NCBI RefSeq assembly: GCF_000003815.2
Contig: NC_049994.1
Location: 13,032,382-13,096,381 of the forward strand
Length of the DNA stretch: 64,000 nt
DNA from: Branchiostoma floridae
Lineage: Eukaryota > Chordata > Leptocardii > Amphioxiformes > Branchiostomatidae
Direction: 5' to 3'
The position numbers were made by a program, and so were the translations under genes. Of this stretch, positions 32,361 through 44,651 are shown piece after piece (the first letter of the stretch is position 1; each line of letters begins with the position of its first letter). The notes under the pieces are model-generated. The model was not told where the DNA came from, did no database searches, and saw nothing but the letters and a program-made list of their open reading frames with translations.

Positions 32361-34459
32361 GATATGTTTGTAGTGATGGCAATTGCCGGTAACGTTTTAA
32401 AATGTTTGTGGTAAAGGAAATTACCGTCTTACGATGTTGTAATGAAAACAGTTTGAAGATGTTTATATTGAAAGAAGTTGCATTGCGTCTTAAGATGCTT
32501 GCGGTGAGGGGATTTACCGTCTTGAAATGTTTGCGGTGAAGACAGTTACCGTCTTACAATCTAGTGGAGGCTGTTACCGCCTTAGGATGTTTGTAGTGAG
32601 GGAAGCTAACGTCTTGAAATATTTGTGGTGAAGGTATTTACCGTCGTATGATTGTAGTGAAGACAGTTACCGTCTTACAATCTAGTGGAGGCAGTTACCG
32701 CCTAAGGATGTTTGTGATGAAGGATATTGACGACTTAAGATGTTTGTGGTGAAGGTATTTACCGTCTTATGTTTTCAGTGAATGCATTTGCTGTATTACG
32801 TTGTTTGTGGTGAAGGCAAGTACCGTCTTACAACGCTTTAGTGAAGGTAGTCGCCGTCTTTGCGGTGAGGGAATTTACCGTGTTGAAACGCTTTGGTGCG
32901 GTGAGGGAATTTACCGTGTTGAAACGCTTTGGTGATCATAAGGATATTTACCGTATTTTGGTGTTTTAGTGAAGGCAGTTACCGTCTTACGATGTAATGG
33001 AGGCAGTTACCGTCTTACGATGTAGTGGAGGCAGTTACCGTCTTACGATGCAGTGGAGGCAGTTACCGTCTTACGATGTAGTGGAGGTAGTTACCGTCTT
33101 ACGATGTAATGGAGGCAGTTACCGTCCTTGAATGGTTGTGGCGAGGGAAGCTGATAAACGTTCGAAGGTATTTTACCGTTTTAGAATGTTTGTAGTGGGG
33201 AATTTGCCGTCTCAAACTGTTTGCAATAAAGGCAGTCACCGTCTTAAGGTGTATATGGTGAAGGCAGTCACTGTCTTGTGTGTTTCTAGTGAAGGCAGTC
33301 GCCATCTTAAGATGTTTATAGTGATGGCAGTTACCGCCCATAAACTCGCAGGTACCCTGTTAAAAGGAAAGTAAAGGCAGTTACCATCTTACGATCGCAG
33401 TAACTGACTTAACATGCTTGTACTTAGAATGTTTGTAATGAAGGCAGTTACCGTCTAAAAATATCTGTAATGAAGGAAGTTACCGTCTTAAGATGTTTGT
33501 ACTCAAGGCAGTTACCGTCTTAAAATGTTTGTAATGAAGGCAGTTACCGTCTAAAAATATCTGTAATGAAGGCAGTTACCGTCTTAAGATGTTTGTAATG
33601 AAGGCAGTTACCGTCTTAAAATTTTTGTAATGAAGGCAGCTAACGTCTTAGGATGTTTGTAGAAAGGCAGTTACCGTCTTAAAATGTTTGTAGTAATAAA
33701 GGCAGTTACCGTCTTAAAATGTTTGTAGTAAAGGCAGTTACCGTCTTAAAATGTTTGTAATAAAGGCAGTTACCGTCTTAAAATGTTTGTAATCAAGGCA
33801 GTTACCGTCTTAACATGTTTGTAATGAAGGCAGTTACCGTCTTAAGATGTTTGTAATCAAGGCAGTTACCGTCTTAAGATGTTTGTTATAAAGGCAGTTA
33901 CCGTCTTAAAATGTTTGTAATGAAGGCAGTTACCGTCTTAAGATGTTTGTACTCAAGGCAGTTACCGTCTTAACATGTTTGTAATGAAGGCAGTTACCGT
34001 CTTAACATGTTTGTACTCAAGGCAGTTACCGTCTTAAGATGTTTGTACTCAAGGCAGTTACCGTCTTAAAATGTTTGTAATGAAGGCAGTTACCGTCTTA
34101 AGATGTTTGTACTTAAGGCAGTTACCGTCTTAAGATGTTTGTAATGAAGGCAGTTACCGTCTTAAAATGTTTGTAATGAAGGCAGTTACCGTCTTAAGAT
34201 GTTTGTAATGAAGGCAATTACCGTCTTAAAATGTTTGTATTGAAGGCAGTTACCGTCTTAAGATGTTTGTACTCAAGGCAGTTACCGTCTTAAGATGTTT
34301 GTACTCAAAGCAGTTACCGTCTTAAGATGTTTGTACTCAAGGCAGTTACCGTCTTAAAATGTTTGTAATGAAGGCAGTTTACCGTCTTAAGATGTTTGTT
34401 ATAAAGGCAGTTACCGTCTTAAGATGTTTGTACTCAAGGCAGTTACCGTCTTAAGATGT
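32361..34459. repeat. 32-bp minisatellite, left arm
   Basis: Unit near AAGGCAGTTACCGTCTTAAG plus atgtttgtaatg. Units next to the 1.4-kb segment are diverged and those next to the central gap nearly identical, a gradient mirrored in the right arm. Confidence 0.95.
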
Positions 34460-34609
34460 NNNNNNNNNNNNNNNNNNNNNNNNNNNNNNNNNNNNNNNNN
34501 NNNNNNNNNNNNNNNNNNNNNNNNNNNNNNNNNNNNNNNNNNNNNNNNNNNNNNNNNNNCGACTGTTGAGAAAAAACATTAGTACACATATCTCCATTCT
34601 AACCCGTAA

Positions 34610-36589
34610 AGAAAAATCTTTAAGACGGTAACTGCCTTTATTACAAACATTTTAAGACGGTAACTGCCTTGATTACAAACATTTTAAGACGGTAACTGCC
34701 TTGATTACAAACATTTTAAGACGGTAACAAACAAGACGGTAACTGCCTTGATTACAAACATTTTAAGACGGTCACAAACATTTTAAGACGGTAACTTCCT
34801 TTATTACAAGCATCTTAAGACGGCAACTTCCTTTATTACAAGCATCTTAAGACGGTAACTGCCTTGATTACAAGCATCTTAAGACGGTAACTGCCTTGAT
34901 TACAAACATTTTAAGACGGTAACTGCCTTGATTACAAACATTTTAAGACGGTAACAAACATTTTAAGACGGTAACTGCCTTTATTACAAACATTTTAAGA
35001 CGGTAACAAATATTTTAAAACGGTAACTTCCTTTATTACAAGCATCTTAAGACGGTAACTGCCTTTATTGCAAACATTTTAAGACGGTAACTCTGTATTA
35101 CGAAGATCGTAAGACGGTAACTACTATATCATTTCAACAGGGTAACTACGAGTTTAAGACGGTAACTGCAATCACTACAAACATCTTAAGACGTTAACTG
35201 CCTTCAATACAACTGTCTTAAAACGGTAATTGCCTTCACTATAACACCTTAATAGGGTAGCTGCCTTAACTACGAGTTCAAGACGGTATGCCATAACAAA
35301 AGATTTTACGACGGCAGCTGCCTTCACCAGCAACATTTTAGACGGTAACTGCCTTTATTGCAAACATCTTTAAAAGTCAACTGCCTTCCTTTCGTGCAAA
35401 CATCGTAAGACGGCATCTGATTTCACCACAAACATCTTACGACAGTGACTGCAGTTGTTTTGCTCCACCACGGCTACTCCGCACTGACCGCAAAGAGTTT
35501 GAGACGGCAAATTCCCTCACCACAGTTTGAGACGGCAAATTCCCTCACCACAATTTAAGACGTCAAATTCCCTCACCACAAACAATTTAAGAAGGCAAAT
35601 TCTCTCACAACAAACATCCTAAAACGGTAAAATACCTTCGCCACAAACACCTAAGAACGTTTAGGAGCTTCCCTCGCTACAACCATTCTAGGACGGTAAC
35701 TGCCTCCACTACATCGTTAGACGGTAACTGCCTTCGCTAAAAACACCAGAAGACGGTAAATACCCTTATGATCACCAAAACATTTCAAGACGGTAAATTT
35801 CCTCACCACAAAGACGGTGACAACCTTCACTAAAGCGTTGTAAAACGGTACCTGCCTTCACTACAAACAACGTAATACAACAGACACATTCACTGAAAAC
35901 ATATTTGTGGTAAATACCTTCACCACAAATATCTTAAGTCGTCAATATCCTTCACCGCAAACATCCTAAGGTGTTAACTGCCTTCACTAGATTCTTAGAC
36001 GGTAACTGTCTTCACCGTAAACATTTCAAGACGGTAAATCCCCTCACCAAAACCACTACAAGACGCTAGCTTTCCTCGCTACAAACATCCTAAGGCGGTA
36101 CCTGCCTTCGCTAGATTGTAAGACGGATAACTGTCTTCGCTATAAACATCATACGACGGTAAATACCTTCATCAAAAACACTTCAGGACGTTAGCTTCCC
36201 TCACTAAAAACATCCTAAGACGATAACGGTCTTCACTACATCATACGACGGTAAATACCTTCACCACAAATATTTCAAGACGTTAGCTTCCCTCACTAAA
36301 AACATCCTAAGACGATAACGGTCTTCACTACATCATACGACGGTAAATACCTTCACCATAAATATTTCAAGACGTTAGCTTTCCTCGTTACAAACATCCT
36401 AAGGCGGTAACTGCCTTCACTAGATTGTAAGACGGTAACTGTCTTCACCGCAAACATCTTAAGACGCAATGCAACTGCTTTCAATATAAACATATTCAGA
36501 CGACAACTGCCTTCATTACTACATTGGAAGACGGTAACTTCCTTTACCACAATCATCTTAAAACGTTACCGGCAATTGCCATCACTACA
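34610..36589. repeat. 32-bp minisatellite, right arm (inverted)
   Basis: Reverse complement of the left array (ttacaaacatcttaagacgg). Homogeneous near 34.6 kb, diverged towards 36.5 kb. A fragment of the 1.4-kb segment (gctccaccacggctactccg, 35461-35480) is embedded in it. The 34560-34609 bases beside the gap match neither array. Confidence 0.93.
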
Positions 36590-38045
36590 AACATTTGAAC
36601 TCAAGACGGTAACTGCATTTCTGGTATAACAGCCTTGAATACAAACATATTTTGCAACTTAACTGAAAATAGAGCTATAACCTTAGGATGGTACCTGCCT
36701 TTTATTTTCACCTGTGATCTCGATCTGAGGTACTTAGTGTAGCCAGTCTGCTGTGCGGCTGGGAATCCAAACGGCAGTGGTTTCGCTCCACCACGGCTAC
36801 TCCGCACTAACCGCAGGACTAACAGCCAAGCCCTACGTGCACAACAGTACACAGATAACGACCTCACAATGTGGGCCACAGATTAGGCCCCCATCCCCAC
36901 TCAATGCGCTAAGCGTTGGCCTAAATGACTATGCCGACTGTGCGCCACACCCCTGAATGCTCTAGAGAAAGCCCCCCGTACAGGCAACCAGGGAAATTGT
37001 CCAACAACCCACCAAGGAACTATCCACTCAGGTGCCACACGCTACCTGGAGAGATCCCTTTCCCCGGAGCAGTCGTAGCGTTCGCAATGGTCCTCGTCCG
37101 CTCCTTCGAACAGGAATAGGATCCCCGGTCACCCCCATACCGATTGCTCGGTACTGCCGCTCGAATGCCTAGGTGACCGACAGTGATGCACGGGCAGTCG
37201 GCATCCGCTCGCCCGGGGCAGCCGAAGCCACCCCCTGAACGTCACCTTCACAAGTTCCCCAAGTCACAGCCTGTGCAATCACCGTTTTTACTGCACCCCA
37301 CCACCCCGACACTCCCCGGTACAGTGAGGCCGTGAGCTAACAACTATTGCAACACAGTATTAACATCCCTAACGGAGTGTACCAGTGAGGACGTCGTGAT
37401 GGGAGGGTATTACAATCCCGATTAGGGTGCAGCCGGATCCACATGTGACAAGGGGCCCCTGACCGCAACCAGCACAACAGCCCCGATACCCGCCGCAGAG
37501 GGCCAGCGATTGACCCTCCCGGCCCACAGGGTACCATCCACGGGACTGCCTGGCTCCGTGATCATCACTGCCCCCGGTGCGATGAGTCGGGGTTCAATAC
37601 ACCATCTCACACGGGACAGACTGTTCATTGACTGGCTGAACGATATGGGCTTATGATCCAGGTTTCGTCCGCAGGTGCTGGGACCCATTAACGCTGCGGC
37701 TCAAGACGTAGTCTTGCACACCCCGACTGTTACCCGGAAGGCCTGACCCGAAGTCACCATTGCCTGTGGGAATTTCACCCGTAATCGTTCATTCCGTCAA
37801 AGACGGTTCCGATCGCTCGAGGCACACATTTTCCGATCGCACGTAACCACCACCAAGCCAGTACTAGAACTCGCTGTCCCGCGGGCTCTCACCACCAAAC
37901 AGGGATGCAAACGCACAGTATGCTAACAAACAAGTTATGGTCCCTGGCTATCCAGCTTAGGAGCACCACTTTCCGGGCACTCAGTAGTCAATATTGCACA
38001 GCAGGTTACCACACCTGTTACCACAGACGATGATTTAGATTGGTA
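36590..38045. repeat. 1.4-kb segment, right arm (inverted)
   Basis: Near-identical reverse complement of 30886-32360 with scattered single-base differences, far more similar than the flanking minisatellites. Suggests recent duplication, gene conversion between arms, or constraint. Confidence 0.9.
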
Positions 38046-39796
38046 CCATTTAAAGAACATCCACGACTTTAATTCAGTACCTGCCCAAACTAGGTGCAAA
38101 CAACCAAACGTTAGATGGGTACCTGCCCAAACCAGGTGTAACAACCAAACGTTACATGGGTACCTGCCCAAACAGATTGTAACTACAAAACGTTACATGG
38201 GTACCTGCCCAAACCAGGTGTAACAACCGAACGTTACATGGGTACCTGCCCAAACCAGGTGTAACAACCAAACTTTAGATGGGTACCTGCCCAAACCAGG
38301 TGTAACAACCAAACGTTACATGGGTACCTGCCCAAACCAGGTGTAACAACCAAACGTTACATGGTTACTTGCCCAAACCAGGTGTAACAACCAAACGTTA
38401 CATGGGTACCTGCCCAAACCAGGTGTAACAACCGAACGTTACATGGGTACCTGCCCAAACCAGGTGTAACAACCAAACTTTAGATGGGTACCTGCCCAAA
38501 CAAGGTGTAACAACAAAACGTTACATGGGTACCTGCCCAAACAAGGTGTAACAACCAAACTTTAGATGGGTACCAGCCCAAACCAGGTGTAACAATCAAA
38601 CGTTACATGGGTACCTACCCAAACCATATGTAATAACCAAACGTTAAATGGGTACCTGCCCAAACCAGGTGTAACAACCAAACGTTACATGGGTACCTGC
38701 CCAAACCAGGTGTAACAACCAAACGTTACATGGGTACCTGCCCAAACAGATTGTAACTACCAAACGTTACATGGGTACCTGCCCAAACAAGGTGTAACAA
38801 CCAAACTTTAGATGGGTACCAGCCCAAACCAGGTGTAACAATCAAACGTTACATGGGTACCTACCCAAACCATATGTAATAACCAAACGTTAAATGGGTA
38901 CCTGCCCAAACCAGGTGTAACAACCAAACGTTACATGGGTACCTGCCCAAACCAGGCGTAACAACAAAACGTTACATGGGTACCTGCCCAAACAGATTGT
39001 AACTACAAAACGTTACATGGGTACCTGCCCAAACAAGGTGTAACAACCAAACTTTAGATGGGTACCAGCCCAAACCAGGTGTAACAATCAAACGTTACAT
39101 GGGTACCTGCCCAAACCAGGTGAACAACCAAACGTTAGATGGGTACCTACCCCAAACCAGGTGTAACAACCAAACTTTAGATGGGTACCTGCCCAAACCA
39201 GGTGTAACAAGCAAACGTTACATGGGTACCTGCCCAAACCAGGTGTAACAACCAAACGTTACATGGGTACTTGCCCAAACCAGGTGTAACAACCAAACGT
39301 TACATGGGCACCTGCCCAAACAAGGTGTAACAACAAAACGTTAGATGGGTACCTGCCCAAACAGATTGTAACAACCAAACGTTACATGGGTACCTGCCCA
39401 AACCTGGTGTAACAACCAAACTTTAGATGGGTACCTGCCCAAACCAGGTGTAACAAGCAAACGTTACATGGGTACCTGCCCAAACCAGGTGTAACAACAA
39501 AACGTTACATGGGCACCTGCCCAAACCAGGTATAACAACCAAACGTTACATGGGTACCTGCCCATACCAGGTGTAAAAACCAAACGTTACATGGGTACCT
39601 GCCCAAACCAGGTGTAACAACAAAACGTTACATGGGTACCTGCCCAAACAAGGTGTAACAACCAAACTTTAGATGGGTACCTGCCCAAACCTGAGGCTAG
39701 GGAGGTAGAGGGAGCCTATCCCCTCACTCTGGTGAATAACCAGCCCATCACCAAAAGTAACAACCAAACTTTACATGGGTACCTGCCCAAACAAGG
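38046..39796. repeat. 41-bp minisatellite, right arm (inverted), plus a spacer copy
   Basis: About 40 units of the reverse complement (acatgggtacctgcccaaac). Higher-order duplication is visible: a several-unit block around 38500-38640 recurs near 38760-38900 and 39000-39090. An inverted spacer block at 39693-39756 is followed by one more unit and a 323-N gap. Confidence 0.93.
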
Positions 39797-40119
39797 NNNN
39801 NNNNNNNNNNNNNNNNNNNNNNNNNNNNNNNNNNNNNNNNNNNNNNNNNNNNNNNNNNNNNNNNNNNNNNNNNNNNNNNNNNNNNNNNNNNNNNNNNNNN
39901 NNNNNNNNNNNNNNNNNNNNNNNNNNNNNNNNNNNNNNNNNNNNNNNNNNNNNNNNNNNNNNNNNNNNNNNNNNNNNNNNNNNNNNNNNNNNNNNNNNNN
40001 NNNNNNNNNNNNNNNNNNNNNNNNNNNNNNNNNNNNNNNNNNNNNNNNNNNNNNNNNNNNNNNNNNNNNNNNNNNNNNNNNNNNNNNNNNNNNNNNNNNN
40101 NNNNNNNNNNNNNNNNNNN

Positions 40120-41075
40120 CCGAGGCTAGGGAGGTAGAGGGAGCCTATCCCCTCACTCTGGTGAAGAACCAGCCCATCACCCAAAATAGAGAAGACCCAA
40201 CATTTTCGCACTGGTGCAGCTATAAGCTCCCCCGCACTGGTGCAGCAATAAGCTCCCCCGCACTGGTGCAACAATTATATAATAGCCTTTATTGCACATT
40301 CATGCCCTATCGGGCTAAGTACAGGCATATAGGTACAAAAGGTCGTAATGCAGTACACATGGTTTCTAAAACATGGATTCTAAAACTAGTCTATTACATT
40401 TGTTCGGCTTTTTCTCGTTTCTTAGTCATGTTAAATATGTAGCTTGAGATGACAAAACTGACAGATTCTGTGCTCCAGAGGTGTGCGGTTGTGCCTCCCT
40501 GATTCAACACGGAGTTTGTGGCAGCTGAGTCGCAGTTTGGTTATTGTAGTTCTATGTCGTTCGTACGGAATTCTAAGGTACTCTTCAAAGCTCCCCCGCA
40601 CTGGTGCAGCAATAAAGCTCCCCCGCACTGGTGCAGCAATAAAGCTCTCCCGCACTGGTGCAGCTATAAAGCTCCCCCGCACTGGTGCAGCAATAAAGCT
40701 CCCCCGCACTGGTGCAGCTATAAAGCTCCCCCGCACTGGTGCAGCAATAAAGCTCCCCCGCACTGGTGCAGCAATAAAGCTCCCCCGCACTGGTGCAGCA
40801 ATAAAGCTCCCCCGCACTGGTGCAGCAATAAAGCTCCCCCGCACTGGTGCAGCAATAAAGCTCCCCCGCACTGGTGCAGCAATAAAGCTCCCCTGGACTG
40901 GTGCAGCAATAAGCTCCCCCGCACTGGTGCAGCAATAAAGCTCCCCCGCACTGGTGCAGCAATAAAGCTCCCCCGCACTGGTGCAGCAATAAAGCTCCTC
41001 CGTACTGGTGCAGCAATAAGCTCCCCCGCACTGGTGCAGCTATAAAGCTCCTCCGTACTGGTGCAGCAATAAACT
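40120..41075. repeat. Spacer and 27-bp minisatellite, right arm (inverted), split by a LINE fragment
   Basis: The spacer copy at 40120-40200 is followed by two to three inverted 27-bp units, a 0.3-kb insertion (40270-40586), then about 18 more units to 41075. Confidence 0.93.
40270..40586 (-). pseudogene. Truncated LINE fragment inside the 27-bp array
   Basis: On the minus strand the translation reads EEYLRIPYERHRTTITKLRL and continues SCHKLRVESGRHNRTP to ICQFC, the 'alTklRls.H.L.iE.GR' plus Cys-rich block seen at the C-terminus of many non-LTR retrotransposon polymerases. The frame breaks soon after. The element ends (reading minus) in gtgcaataaaggctatta, a 3' tail with AATAAA. It is 5'-truncated and inserted into a minisatellite unit. 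Confidence 0.65.
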
Positions 41076-41136
41076 ATTGATCAAGATGAAGGAATAAAGC
41101 TCCCCGGACTGAGCCAGGGGTCCGGCCTTCCGGGTA

Positions 41137-43160
41137 CGTACCAGGATCAAACGAGACTACAAACCTTGTCTCGACAAATAAAAGGAAAAACATAGAAGGG
41201 AGATAGTGTGATCCACAAAGATAACTTACTCCGCGGAGAGAGCTCTTTAGAGTCAAGTCCAAATCATATACCGCTTTCGTATCTGTACAAGGTGCTCAAG
41301 GTCAAAACCATAGAGGGGCGTGATCATATCTTTTACTGTACATCAACATTGGAACCCTTCAAAGTTAGGCTCTTTTGATCATTGCGAAAGATCAAACAGA
41401 GAACAGAGGCCAATCAATGGGGGAAGGAGATAGCAGAACTCTACCTCCACCGGCCCTGATCAAAGCACTACCTGATCAGACCTGCATTTCGCAGTTCGTT
41501 TGGACTCGTATAGTGTGCAAAACGTAGTAACCACCATGCACAGGCAGTTTAAGGCCTGTGACACCTGTAGATTCTCAGTCGAGCAGTTATATGGCCATAA
41601 CTTTTAATGTAACCATCTGTTTTCAACAATTTTTGGCCAGTTAACGTAATTCACCCATATTCAAAATATGATGACAAGAAAATTGTGGATCCTCACTGTT
41701 TTGGGTTTAAAAAAACATTTTTTGGTAAAAAATAGGGATGCTATTAAAATGGGTCTGTGCCCACTATGAAATGATTGTCTAACTGAGTCATATTTTCTGG
41801 AGTAATAGATTATATCTCTGTGATATCTAATATGCCTGGGGATCTTGCCGCTATACCTAGGTAAGGCTTCATTTTGGGGCAAAAACAGAATTTTTTGACA
41901 ATTTTTGGGTATTTTTCGTACAAATATCAATACAGCCACGGAAAGAAAAGATATTGCAAGAAGACCCGCTTGATTTCCGAAGGTGTGAGGCTTAATGAAC
42001 CAAAATCTGCACAAAACTCGTAATAAAACTGGTGCCCTGATGTGGGCAGGGGCCGACGAAACACTACTTACCCTACAAGAACTGCGTCCAAAGACATGTT
42101 TGACTGTACGTAACATAAACCGATGGTAAAATATGAATGTTTTATGTCTGTATCTGTTAAATCGCTGTTGTATCAATGCGAAATTTCGCAAGCAGTTAGC
42201 CTTATAAGGCATCAGTCAACTGCCATACAATCATTTTGGGCTAGAAATATCGATTTATAGCACTATTTTGCTGTTTCCTTGAAGTATGAGCGCCTCGCTG
42301 TTTTCCTGCCACTCCACACCCCGGGAGGTTGGAACACATGTTCGGACTGTACCACTTGCAGCTCTCGCGGGGGTGCCCTTTTGTTAACCGCTTCTAGTTA
42401 TGTGGATGTTTGATAAATACTAGATCAATATCTTTAACACTCAACATTAATAAGTCTTAAAAAGTAGTTAGTGTAACCCATACATCGTAAGTTCCTGTTT
42501 TCGCAATGTAACATTAGATACTGACATTGGACCGTTCTAAAAACACTCCGGCCCGGCGGGGTTACCTAAGGTCACGCAGTGGTTCGAATTTCATGTTCGA
42601 CCAAAATTGTCACAGGCCTTAAAGTGCCCGTGTGCCTCGGAGCTTTGCTCTGGCGTTCCCCTCGCCGGCACTATGTATTTAAGCCCCCATGGGGATGAGG
42701 GGCCCTGGCGTTGTTTCAAGCCAAATGAACATTGTCGGCTATTGAAAGCCTTGAGTATTTTTCATCCCGGGCAAGTAGCCCGCACCAGCCTCCATAGTCC
42801 TATATACAAGGCATATAATTTAGGTGTCCGTACCCGGACTCGGGTGGTGTACAGTAGCCAAGGTTTGCACACACGTTGCCGAAATGACTAAGTAGACGTT
42901 AATGTACAGTAATAGATATGATCACCCCACTCTATGATCTTGACCTCTAGCACATAGTACGGAATCGAAAACAGTATACGATCTAGAATTAGCTCCTCAG
43001 AACTCTCCTCAACGAAGATAAGTATCCTTTAGAAGAACACTATCTTCCATCTATGATTTTCCTTTCATTTGTTGAGACAACGTTTGTAGCCAGTTCCATC
43101 CCGGTGCTGTAACCCACAAGGCTGGAACCCCCGTTGCCTGTTTTCGTCCACCTAGCGATT
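41137..43160. mobile_element. Foldback element X, copy 1 (interrupted by a 1.09-kb insertion)
   Basis: The left arm (around 41140-41230, ...gactacaaaccttgtctcga) and right arm (around 43050-43150) are diverged inverted repeats. The core matches copy 2 at 44652-45704 almost base for base, including gcgtgatcatatcttttac and a ctcggagctttgctctggcg block. The left arm runs directly into the giant palindrome's end block. Confidence 0.75.
41539..42632. mobile_element. 1,094-bp transposon inserted in element X copy 1
   Basis: Ends CACAGGCAGTTTAAGGCC and, reversed, CACGGGCACTTTAAGGCC are 25-bp inverted repeats with two mismatches (TTTAAGGCCTGTGACA perfect at 41548-41563 and 42608-42623). Copy 2 of element X preserves the empty site (accaccatgcctcgg near 45120), giving a 2-bp TG target duplication. 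CAC ends with a 2-3 bp duplication resemble CACTA/EnSpm elements, a tentative call. A 183-codon minus-strand frame inside (42212-41661) shows no recognisable domain. Confidence 0.8.
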
Positions 43161-43610
43161 TAACTGGGTACCTTCCCAAACCAACATATACACAACTTTA
43201 AATGGGTAGCTGCCCAACCCAGGCTAGGGAGGTAGAGGGAGCCTATCCCCTGCACTCTGGTAGAACCAGCCCATCACCATATATAGAAAAAATACGGTAC
43301 TGTACTCTAACATTATGATAAAATTGCACACAATACAACAGCAATGCTACACTTGTAGGTCACAGATAACAGACAAAGATACCCTTTACTAGAAGAGAAA
43401 TAACTGGGTTAACTATATCCTGTACTACGGGAGACATAACAGGCTAAGCTTTCCTGTACTAGAGTGTAAAAATGATAAGCTATTCTGCAGACACCAGTAA
43501 ATCTAAAGGGGAATAATTTCACTTAAGCCTGTTCTAAGCTATAAACTTACCTGCTGCACTGCTGCAGCTGTATGGCTCCCCGGAATCAGATGATGACACT
43601 GGTGCAGTTC
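43161..43610. repeat. Degenerate remnant of the palindrome modules
   Basis: Contains two diverged 41-bp-like units (ctgggtaccttcccaaacca), the spacer block (aggctagggaggtagaggga, 43222-43241) and, near 43550-43605, a decayed 27-bp unit (cactggtgcag). The module order matches the right arm of the giant palindrome, so this is an older copy of the same structure. Confidence 0.7.
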
Positions 43611-44651
43611 AAGATATATCGACTCTTCATATATAACTGATGCATACACTGACTCATTTTACCTACCTTGAAGTGGTGTTGAAGTAATTTCAGGTCTTTA
43701 TTGATACATGCACATATTGACCATCAGATCAGAGTCCGCAAAACTGTACAAGGATTTTATTATGAGGATATCATGTCACAAACATGAATAATCATATATC
43801 AAATACTTTATTCAGTCACTGTGTTGAAATGACGTACTTTTTATTTCATATCGTAACTAACAACCTTGTATGCGACAGTTTTCTTGCCATCACTATCACA
43901 TGATTTTGTTTATTTGTTTCCCACGTAAAACAACAACAATAAGTACATGATAATGAATTATGAAACACGAACAGTGCAAGGGAGGTCAAAAGCTTCTGCT
44001 TGTAAAAAGATAGTATAGGACGGCCTTCTTATAATTCATATAAATCTAACAAAAGAAACAAGTATGAACCTAAATAAGTATGGATATTAAATAACGGAAC
44101 CAATGGAATGAAAAACATATATTACACCAAGTAATCAAACCGTAACTTAGGAAATAATAAATGAATATAAGTATAAATTAAAGGTTACCAGAAGTAAACG
44201 AGAAAGTATACAATTTAACCCAAGAAATAAGTATGGATAATGCATGGCGGAACCAAGCCAGTAATGATTGTGAGCTAAACTTCACATAAACGTTCACTTT
44301 ATTACCAGGAGAATGAATACAAATTACTCATTCATTTGGAGCTTTCCTCAATGTGTTTAAAAAAACTTGTTATAAACTCGTTTATTGAATTTACTTTTAT
44401 TCCACAAATGATCTAGAAACCTTGAAAAGAGGTCAAAGGTCAAAGAGCGCAGCTAACAACTAAATGTATGTCACCCCGGTGTCCCTTTATTTTACCACGC
44501 TTGCACGTAGAGATCTCTCAGCTTTCACGTAAATATCTTCTTACCTGTTCTAAAGTCGTTACAAAAAAATTGAACAAAGAAAAGTATAACAAGAAGCTAG
44601 ATAGTGCAGAATGCAAAATACATACTTTACAATTCATAGCCCTAATGTCGC
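43611..44651. other. A/T-rich intergenic region
   Basis: No gene, RNA or clear repeat recognised. Confidence 0.4.

Larger units (their letters stand above)
29319..41136. mobile_element. Giant modular inverted repeat (foldback-type structure), about 11.8 kb
   Basis: The left half reads: end block (cccggaggccggacccctga), 27-bp minisatellite, spacer, 41-bp minisatellite, 1.4-kb segment, 32-bp minisatellite. The right half contains the same modules in exactly reversed order and orientation, ending in the reverse complement of the end block near 41136. The centre falls at the 34460-34559 gap. Arms built of tandem repeats are the hallmark of foldback transposons (Drosophila FB and Galileo, sea-urchin TU), but arms of this size and with three satellites are unusual. 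No transposase is seen. An assembly joining two opposite copies at the central gap is the main alternative. Confidence 0.8.

Noticed and set aside
32361-36589. CRISPR-like array of about 32-bp repeats
   Set aside because: Repeats are directly tandem without unique spacers, the genome is an animal's, and there are no cas genes. It is a minisatellite.
41661-42212. 183-codon minus-strand frame inside the 1.09-kb transposon
   Set aside because: No domain, biased A/T-rich composition, and no match to a transposase; a chance frame in a non-autonomous element.
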